64,000 nucleotides of DNA from Lepus europaeus. Its lineage: Eukaryota; Chordata; Mammalia; Lagomorpha; Leporidae. Both the position numbers and the translations under genes were made by a program. Positions 57,379-64,000 of the stretch are shown here, in pieces; positions within the stretch are counted from its first letter, which is position 1; each line of letters opens with the position of its first letter. Below the pieces are notes generated by a model. It ran no database searches. It was not told the DNA's origin and saw only the letters and a list, made by a program, of their open reading frames with translations. The DNA is taken from the NCBI RefSeq assembly GCF_033115175.1, contig NC_084831.1:47648002-47712001 (forward strand), read 5' to 3'.

Positions 57379-57437
57379 TGGGAGGGGAGAGGGAGTGGGA
57401 GTGATGGTTGCGGGTAGGAGGGAGGCTATGGGGGGAA
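57379..57437 (+). other. G-rich tract in L1 3' UTR
   Basis: This is the counterpart of the 18839-18903 tract, with fewer long G runs (gggaggggagaggg, gggtaggaggg, gggggg). Confidence 0.75.
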
Positions 57438-57549
57438 AAAGCCACTATAATCCAAAAGTTGTACTTTGGAAATTTATATTTATTAAATAAAAGTTTTTTT
57501 AAAAAAAAGAAATGATCTATCACTCAAACTAGATAGTGTGTACATTGGT

Positions 57550-57890
57550 GTTTCTTTTTTTTATTCACTTATTTATTTGAAAGGCAGAAATGACAGAGAG
57601 ATTGAGAAAGAGAGAAAGAGATCCTCCATCTGCAGGTTCACTCACCAAATGGCCACAACAGCTATGGCTGGGCCCAGGATAAAGCCAGGAGCCAGGAGCC
57701 AGGACCTCCATCCAGGTCTTCCTCCTGGGTGGCAGGGACCCAAGTAGTTGAGCCATCATCTGCTGTCTCCCAGGTGTCTTTGCAGGGAGCTGGAGCAGAA
57801 GTGGAGCAACTGGTACTCAAGACAGTACTCCAGTGTGGGATGCCAGTGTCCCAAGTTTTGGTTTAATGCATAGCACTACAGTGCCAGTCC
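57550..57890 (-). mobile_element. CSINE (old type C), minus strand
   Basis: 'tttttattcacttatttatttgaaaggcag', 'atctgcaggttcactcaccaaatggcc', 'ctgctgtctcccaggtg' and 'ctccagtgtgggatgccagtgtccc'. It follows the L1 target duplication by about 30 bp. Confidence 0.87.
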
Positions 57891-58100
57891 TCCATCAGTC
57901 TTTCCTACGCTCTTCTTTATACCTTGAGTGTATGGAAAAACTCTCAGTATCTATTCTAAATTCTGTCTCAACATGTATTATCTTTTCTGGAAATCACTTG
58001 GTAATATGTGTTAACTAAAATATACAAATTTAACTATCAATTTCATTAAATATCAATTTAAAATGTACAAAAATTTTAGCTCTAAAATTTTTCTTCTTGG

Positions 58101-58420
58101 GGGCCAGCGCTGTGGCATAGCGGATAAAGCCACTGCCTACCGTACCCCTCTGGGCGGTTTGAGTCCTGACTGTTCTACTTCCAATCCAGCTCTCTACTAT
58201 GGCCTGGGAAAGCAGTAGAAGATGGCCAAGTGCTTGGGCCCCTCCACCTGTGTGGGAGACCTGGAAGAAGCTCCTGGCTCCTGGCTTCAGATCGGCTCAG
58301 CTCCAACCTTTGTGGCCATTTGAGGAGTAAATCAGCGGGTGGAAGACCTCTCTGCCCCTGCCTCTGCCTCTACCTCTCTGTAACTCTGCCTTTCAAATAA
58401 ATCAATAACTCAAACAATTT
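58101..58420 (+). mobile_element. CSINE (type A)
   Basis: Head gggggccagcgctgtggcatagcggataaagcc; tail 'ctttcaaataaatcaataac'. Body complete. Confidence 0.94.
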
Positions 58421-58439
58421 TTTTCTTATTATCTATCCT

Positions 58440-58866
58440 AATAAAATATTAAAAAATAATGCTCAAAGATTTTATATTTCATACTATTTATGAGTTCTAT
58501 GAATTGGAAGAAATTTTGAGTTTCATCAATAAGTAATTGAATAATTTATGGTAAATCCATACAAATAGACTATTGTAAATGTATGTCATTAAAAATAATA
58601 TAGCAGGAGCAAGCAGGCATTGAGGCACAATAGGTTAATGCAACACTTGGGATGCCCGCATCCCATATTATAGGGCCAATTTGAGTCCCAGCTCCCCTGC
58701 TTCCAATCCAGCTTCCTGCTAACGTGCTGGGGGAGACAATAAATGAAGACCCCACTACTCGGGTCCCGACCACTCACACAGGAAATCCAGATGGAGTTCC
58801 TGGCTCCTGGCTCTGGCCTAGCCCAGTTCTGGATATTATAAGCATTTGGGGAGTGAACTAGCAAAT

Positions 58867-58905
<39 letters not shown>

Positions 58906-59035
58906 CTCTGTATGTCCCTTTCTTTCCGTCACCGAGACTTCCAAATAAGTAAATAAATCATCATTTAAAAATAATATGATTGATTGTTTTGCAATGCACT
59001 GACAGGCTAAAAATACCTGTAATAAAATGTTCATA
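58440..59035 (+). mobile_element. Ancient L1 (L1M) 3' fragment, interrupted
   Basis: 'catcaataagtaattgaataatttatggtaaatccatacaaatagactattgtaaatgtatgtcattaaaaataatat' is decayed ORF2 3' text. It continues after the inserted SINE with 'gattgattgttttgcaatgc'. Confidence 0.6.
58602..58964 (+). mobile_element. CSINE (old type C) nested in L1M
   Basis: Head gcaggagcaagcaggcattgaggcacaataggttaatg; long CT tract; tail 'cttccaaataagtaaataaatc'. Exact duplication ttaaaaataatat at 58589-58601 and 58965-58977. Confidence 0.95.
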
Positions 59036-59465
59036 GAAAGAGGAAGAGGACTGTACCACTGAGAGAATGCACCCAGGCACAGGTCATAGAAAACCTGACG
59101 GAGTGACATAAAGGAATTGGTCCTTGTGCTAGAGAAGGTATGAGGAAGGGCCACGATGGCCGCAATGGCTGCCCGGCTGTCACCGCCTCGGGGCGTTTGC
59201 TGCCGTTCTTTACTGAGTCCCCTCTCGGCCTGCAGGTGACCTCCGGAACTTCACCTTCACGTCTGTTTTGTGCACAGAAGTAGGAGGCAGGCAAAAACTG
59301 GAGAGACACACCTCCTCCCCAAGTCGGCACCTCTTACGAACTTTCTGGGTGCTGCACAACCTGTCTTCCGTGCTGTCATTGGCCAGAACCCGGCTAAGCA
59401 GACGCTTTCGGCTGGAAGGAGTCTAGGAAGTCTAGTCTTTATTTTAGGTCAGAATGTGTTCCACT
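59036..59465. other. Unique, locally CpG-containing sequence
   Basis: The part from 59150 to 59420 has more CpG than its neighbours (for example ggctgtcaccgcctcggggcg). Frames of 88-99 codons on both strands have no recognisable domain. Confidence 0.4.
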
Positions 59466-59469
59466 CTAA

Positions 59470-59494
59470 GGGGTGTGTGTGTGTGTGTGTGTGT
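59470..59494. repeat. (GT)n microsatellite
   Basis: About 12 GT units. Confidence 0.95.
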
Positions 59495-59522
59495 GAGTGG
59501 ACGTGCCAGTGTGTGCAGAAAT

Positions 59523-59649
59523 GTGGGGGTACTTGAAAAGGATTGTGGAACTTTGAGCTAAAGGATTAGCTTGTTTTAAGCGCAAAAAAATTGAAAACCA
59601 TGCAGTTTTTTGAATACTACTTCCCATGAACATTTTGAAGACCCTCTCA
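59523..59649. mobile_element. Short Tc1/mariner-like non-autonomous element (relative of 30982-31107)
   Basis: Ends gggggtacttgaaaagg and catgaacattttgaagaccc are the inverted counterparts of the ends at 30982-31107. The reverse complement aligns with that element over its full length of about 127 bp. The flanking TA is not preserved. More diverged and non-coding. Confidence 0.6.
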
Positions 59650-59799
59650 TGTATGTTTATATGAATGTAGAATACAGTTGAGAAGTATGTATACATAAAA
59701 ATTCTTATGTCTAGGCAATCAAATTAGAGGCTATACCTTCACTTTCTACTTGATATCATAATGAATGAATAAAATTATTTTTAACCAATTTGTATGATT

Positions 59800-60115
59800 T
59801 TACTTTTAAAACATTGTTTCAAAAATTTGAGAGACAAGAAAGAGAAACATAGACCCGGAGAAAGAGAGTACCCATCTGCTGGTTCATTCCCCAAATGCCC
59901 ACAATGGCCGGGGCATTGTGGATCCAGGATCCACAAAGCCAGGATCCAGGAACTCAATCCAGATCTCCCATGTGGATGGCAGGACCCCAACCACGTGGGC
60001 CATCATCACTACCACCATATTAACAGAAAGCTGGAATCAGGAGCCAGAGTTGGGTACCCATGAGGTACTTAATGTGGGACACAGGCATCCTAACCAGTTT
60101 TACCTGCTAGGCCAA
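59800..60115 (-). mobile_element. CSINE (old type C), minus strand
   Basis: 'gagagtacccatctgctggttcattccccaaatgcccacaatggcc', 'gcaggaccccaaccacgtgggcc' and 'aatgtgggacacaggcatcc'. It contains a small palindromic duplication (gtggatccaggatccac) near 59919. Confidence 0.87.
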
Positions 60116-60204
60116 AAAGCCACCCTATTATCATTAGAATCATAAAAATAATTAAGAGTATCTCAGTTTTGAAGACAAAACAATGGTTTGAAAATTCCAT
60201 AGTG

Positions 60205-60463
60205 GGCTAAGCATCCATATGGGCACCAGTTCAAGTCCCAGCTGCTCCTCTTCTGATCCAGCTCTCTGCTATGGCCTGGGAAAGCAGTAGAAGATGGCCC
60301 AAGCCCTTGGGCCCCTGCACCCAGAAGAAGCTCCTGGCTCCTCCCTTCAGATGGATCCTGCTCCAGCCATTGCGGCCATCTGGGGAGTGAACCAGAAGAT
60401 GGAAGACCTTTCCCTCTCTCTGTCTGCAACTATCTCTCAAATAAATAATAACAATCTTTTAAA
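60205..60463 (+). mobile_element. CSINE (type A), 5'-shortened
   Basis: Starts at ggctaagcatccatatgggc (part of the head is missing); tail 'tctcaaataaataataac' plus poly(A). Direct repeats aaaattccatagtg / aaaattctatagtg at 60191-60204 and 60464-60477. Confidence 0.94.
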
Positions 60464-60477
60464 AAAATTCTATAGTG

Positions 60478-60779
60478 TAAGCTTCAGAGTGCATTACGAA
60501 ATTAGCAGGATTGGAGTATGCAAATGTAGGATCATACGGTTATTAAACATCCTTCAAGTCTTCAAAATGTGGTAGGCATTGAATCAGGAAAAGGCTGCAC
60601 CCAGCCGACATGGAACCCTCTTTTCTGACCTAAAGACATCTGAGTCCAGCGACAACACCTTCAGCATGATGCATTGGAAACTTCCTTTCACAGTCATTTC
60701 TGTCCCCACAAAGATTTACCCAGTGAACACTGACATCAGCTGAGTGTCTCCAGGGCTCAGGCAACTGACCAGGTCCTTT
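60478..60779. other. Unique non-coding sequence
   Basis: Nothing recognisable. Confidence 0.5.
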
Positions 60780-60915
60780 CCATCTCTTCCCATTGACTTC
60801 CCAACAAAAGCTGTCAGGCAGGTAGCATTGTCCCACTTTATAAATAAGTGAAATCAAGGCTCAGAGAAATGAAATAAGTCACTTGATCAAATTCAGCTCA
60901 ACCCTGAATCCGACT
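60780..60915 (-). mobile_element. MIR SINE remnant
   Basis: 'aggtagcattgtcccactttataaataagtgaaatcaaggctcagag', 'aagtcacttgatc' is reverse MIR. Confidence 0.7.
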
Positions 60916-61434
60916 TCAAAGTTCATCCTTTTCTGCCAGGGCGGAGGGGAAAGGGGAGGCCTTTAGGCTGAACCAGCCCTGACCCCTCCCCCAGGGGCCA
61001 GTGGAAGGTAAATGACAAAGAATCCTCACCACGTTCCCACGCCCCCTCCCTTGGGTGCCTCGGAGTCTGCAGCTTTCTAAAATTAGGTCTATCGCTTCCT
61101 TCCGTACCTCGAGCCGGCTCTAAATCTAGGCTCTCCTCTCCATCTTCCTTGCTCTCCCATGTTTCCTTGGCACTTTGTGGACCATCACACCCCAGCAGTA
61201 TTTTTCCTACTGCCCTCTTCACTTCCTTTGAGCGTCTGACTTGTTACTCAGTTTGGACCTAGTGTCCCATGAACTTGTTCCTGGTCCTCCTTCCTTGACT
61301 GTCAGCTGTGACGCAAGTCAGGGTAATCTTCCTGGGGTTTTAGTCATTTTTTACAGATAGGGCTCTGGGATGTCAGGCAGCCCCTCCGTGAACTCCAGTG
61401 AATTTCCTGGATGCACAGGACAGCTGTGACAGGG
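60916..61434. other. Unique non-coding sequence
   Basis: A 99-codon minus-strand frame (60923-61222) has no recognisable domain or initiation context. No gene is called. Confidence 0.45.
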
Positions 61435-61580
61435 AGATTAGGCTTGGACCCAAAAGGACTTGTGTTTGAATCTTGGCTGAGTGATATTTCTTGATTTCCA
61501 TACTTCTAAAATGTAGGTTTCCCAAGCCAAACATGGGAGTTCATTGAGAAAATGTATGTGATTTATCATTTGGCACGTGG
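61435..61580 (+). mobile_element. MIR SINE fragment
   Basis: 'cttgtgtttgaatcttggctgagtgatatttcttgatttcc' and 'ggagttcattgagaaaatg' are diverged MIR. Confidence 0.5.
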
Positions 61581-61624
61581 GAATTGTTTAATAACTTTTG
61601 TTATTTATCTTCCTTCATGTTTTC

Positions 61625-61855
61625 TCCAGGGTCAGAGTTGTGGTGTAGCAGATAAAGCTGCCCCTTGCAAGGCCAGCATCCATATGAATGCTGGTTTGAG
61701 TCCTGGCTGCTCCACTTCCACTCCAGCTCCCTGCTAATGCACCTAGGAAAGCAGCAGAGGATAGTCCAAGTGCTTTGGGCCCCTGCACCCATGTAGGAGA
61801 CCCAGAAGAAGCTCCTGGCTCTTGGCTTTGGCCTGGCCCAGCTGAGGAGTGAACC
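61625..61855 (+). mobile_element. CSINE (type A), 3'-truncated
   Basis: Head agggtcagagttgtggtgtagcagataaagc through 'ctggcccagctgaggagtgaacc', then it stops: the CT tract and A tail are missing. Normal L1-driven insertion preserves the 3' end, so this copy lost it afterwards. Confidence 0.9.
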
Positions 61856-61879
61856 ATGCCTACAATTACACAGCAGAAG

Positions 61880-62095
61880 AGTTAAAGCATAGGCTCTAAG
61901 ACAGACTGCCTGAGTTTGAATCTCAGCTCCAGCACTTAGTAGCTATGTGACTTGGGCATGTACTTAAAACCTTGCCAACCTGCTTACCTACCTGCATAAT
62001 GAGCTTCATGATTATACTGACCTTATGGATTAAATAATTTAGAAAAACGTCTCACTCATAAGTATTCCATTTGTGTGAGCTGTTATGATTATTGC
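61880..62095 (+). mobile_element. MIR SINE, well preserved
   Basis: 'gcataggctctaagacagactgcctgagtttgaatctcagctccagcacttagtagctatgtgacttggg' is one of the clearest MIR cores in the window and runs into the 3' tail 'gagctgttatgattattg'. Confidence 0.88.
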
Positions 62096-62164
62096 TGCCA
62101 AACATTGAGTTCTTTCAAATGCCAGGCCAGATGTTCAACTCTCATGCAATCACTCCATTTTCAC

Positions 62165-62275
62165 AGTAGTAAGGGTCATGTTGTTCCCGCCCTTCAGATG
62201 GGGAAACTGAGCTCACAGCGGGGAGATGACCTGGCCCTCACCCCACAGCTAATAGGTGGAACAGGCAGAATTCAC
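62165..62275 (-). mobile_element. MIR SINE fragment
   Basis: 'gttcccgcccttcagatggggaaactgagctcacagcgg' and 'cacagctaataggtggaacaggcagaattc' are reverse MIR. Confidence 0.75.
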
Positions 62276-64000
62276 TGGATTCTTGTCAGAGAGCAAAACC
62301 AAAGACCTCTTCCCTTGCAGTATTCGGTTCTCTCTCCTGATTTCCAGCGCCAATCCAGGAGCCTCCTTGGCTCCTTCATAACTTCCTATCCTGATATCTC
62401 AGGGACATTTCCACATTAATCTTGGTTTCCTTTGCTATTTATGTGCTGTTACCTTCTCCATACTGTATCACAAGGGTTGATTAGTCAGAAATTATGTCTC
62501 AGCGGTTATGACCCTAAAGGAAACATACCAGAATGTTCCGGAACCTCCACCACATGGTCCCTGATCTCAGTCATGAGCGATAGACTGTTTATCAGAGGAC
62601 AGAAGGTAGCCTATTGTGGGGGTACAAAGGGAAAATGACCTGGTTAAAAAGCTTTGTATAAGACATAGCCCTCAAGGACCTGTTAAGTAAGCTGTGTATA
62701 TGCAGCCTTTTCGGTAAACAGGATGGGGCTGGCCCTAACTGCTGACAGGTCAGCCTTGCTCTCTACGAACCGAGTCTCCTGGGATCAGCGCAGCATGGCC
62801 ACAGAGGCTGTGATACACCCACCTAATGATCAGTGATAGCTACAGAGAGGGAAGAGGCAGCTCAGGGTGGGCCACTCCATGGCCACAGCCCTCATTCTCA
62901 GGCCAGCCCCTTTTCACTTGCTCCAAAGAAGCAGCAGAGATGCTGCTCTGGCCAAAGGCAACAGAGAACTCCTTCCCTTTAAAACAAAACAAACCACAAG
63001 AAAAAGAAAGAAACCAATACTAGACAGAACCCTAAAATCTGCTGTTACCTGAGAACGGCACTTTTCCTTTAAGACCATAAGCGTTTCTGGAGTAATCAGT
63101 TGGAGGATGGAGAGATGATAAATCTACCAACCAGAGCAGCCCCTGCCATCGGCCTCTTAATGAGAAACATGCGGAGATGGAGATGACTGAAGGCGGGGAC
63201 GGGCAGAGCCCAACCAGCTCCTCCAGTTTCTTGTGTGGACGGGGACTCATTGCACATCTCACCCTCCCAGCATTCATAGCAGGATGTGGCAGAGAGCACA
63301 AGTCCCATCGCAGCAGGAATTGGGGGTTAGCAAAGGTAGCAAGGCCTCCTGTCAGTCTCACAGTCACTGAAACATCAATCCTGGCCATGCCCATTGCACA
63401 GTGGTCCCCTGTTCTGTCCTGGGCCTCGTTGTTCACTTCAGGATTATAGATTCAGCCCTGAGAGGTCAAGGTCACATCCAGGAGCAGCTGTCAGCCCATC
63501 CTCTGTGTGAAAAAAATGTCTTTCAAGCTTGCAAAGCATTTGGGGGATGATATCTTGACACTAGTCTAGAATTGAAGGCACTTGCCCTCCTAAGCCTGCT
63601 TCCATTTCCATCCTCTCATTAATGACACCAATATCCACCCATAACTCAGCCAGAAAAACATGCAGTATCTTCATTCTTGTTCTGTGCCACTTTCAGAGGA
63701 CTCTACTTGACAAATACCTCTCTCCATTCCTGGGGCACCTGCCTTACCACATCTTTTTGGTCTTTTTATTGCCACTGTCCTTCTCTACCACCCCCCCCCC
63801 CAAATCAACCTGCCCTACCCAATGGCATAATCTTCCTGCACAATTATCCTGGTCAAGCCAGTCCACTGCTCTGACTGTTGTATCCCAATTCTCCTTGGGA
63901 TTTGTCCAAACCCTTTATTCAGGAATCAAAGATCCTGTATAACCCAATCTCCTCTCCTCCTCTCCAGTCACTTCCGCTTCCATTTTTCTCTCCAGCAGCT
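62276..64000. other. Unique non-coding sequence to window end
   Basis: No gene is supported. Noted only: a run of about 13 C at 63788-63801, an L2-like tone at 63660-63960, and tcaaggtca (nuclear-receptor half-site-like) at 63467-63475. Confidence 0.45.

Larger units (their letters stand above)
54717..57507 (+). mobile_element. Lagomorph L1, 5'-truncated, with 15-bp TSD
   Basis: This insertion of about 2.79 kb carries the ORF2 3' third, the full 3' UTR and a short A tail. Exact duplication agaaatgatctatca at 54702-54716 and 57508-57522. It parallels the copy at 16319-18981 throughout and starts further upstream. The 3' UTR has an internal run of 26 A at 56920-56945 and a G-rich tract at 57379-57437. 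Confidence 0.96.

Noticed and set aside
60923..61222. 99-codon minus-strand frame with charged composition
   Set aside because: No recognisable family, no promoter or initiation context, and no flanking exon-like feature.
63788..63801. Poly(C) run as a regulatory site
   Set aside because: A single homopolymer without further motif support; best treated as simple sequence.

Overview
This window is mammalian nuclear DNA, most likely from a lagomorph and probably the European rabbit (Oryctolagus cuniculus). The evidence is about thirty copies of the tRNA-derived lagomorph C-repeat SINE (CSINE), roughly one per 2 kb, together with L1 copies of the rabbit type. I recognise these families from memory; no database search was run. 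I find no protein-coding gene. Every long open frame is either an L1 ORF2 fragment or a chance frame through repeats and unique non-coding sequence. The window therefore looks intergenic or deep-intronic.

Layout. 0-9 kb: CSINEs, an old L1M fragment, MIRs, a MaLR-type LTR and a 58-bp tandem duplication. 9-14 kb: an L2 remnant and a fairly repeat-poor segment with candidate regulatory motif clusters (AP-1 and CTCF-like near 11.1-11.35 kb; ETS cluster near 12.8-13.0 kb). 14.4-22.3 kb: an L1-dominated block. A young 5'-truncated + strand L1 with a 16-bp target-site duplication sits inside an ancient minus-strand L1M. Next come a second, minus-strand lagomorph L1 that itself carries a CSINE, a minus-strand U6 snRNA pseudogene fused to an old L1 3' end, and another L1 3' end. 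22-54 kb: unique sequence dotted with CSINEs (three sequence types), MIR, L2, MER5A-like hAT remnants, MaLR/MLT LTRs, a 3x22-bp minisatellite, a short TA-flanked Tc1/mariner-like element, and a three-deep SINE nest at 49.9-50.8 kb. 54.7-57.5 kb: a second 5'-truncated + strand L1 with a 15-bp duplication and a broken ORF2. 57.5-64 kb: more CSINEs (one nested in an L1M fragment), a second mariner-like element, MIRs and featureless sequence.

The elements form a record of retrotransposition. L1 encodes the machinery that mobilises L1, CSINE and U6 RNA, and most younger insertions show the expected A-rich tails and 8-16-bp direct repeats. Subtype labels are mine: type A has the head 'gtagcrgrtaaagcc' and tail 'ctttcaaataaat'; type B has the head 'cactaggctaatcctc' and tail 'tgcctgtcaaa(t)aaa'; type C is an older, more diverged form. 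Coordinates of old repeats are approximate (about +/-20 bp). I found no undescribed gene system; the most interesting points are nested-insertion structures and a few candidate regulatory clusters.
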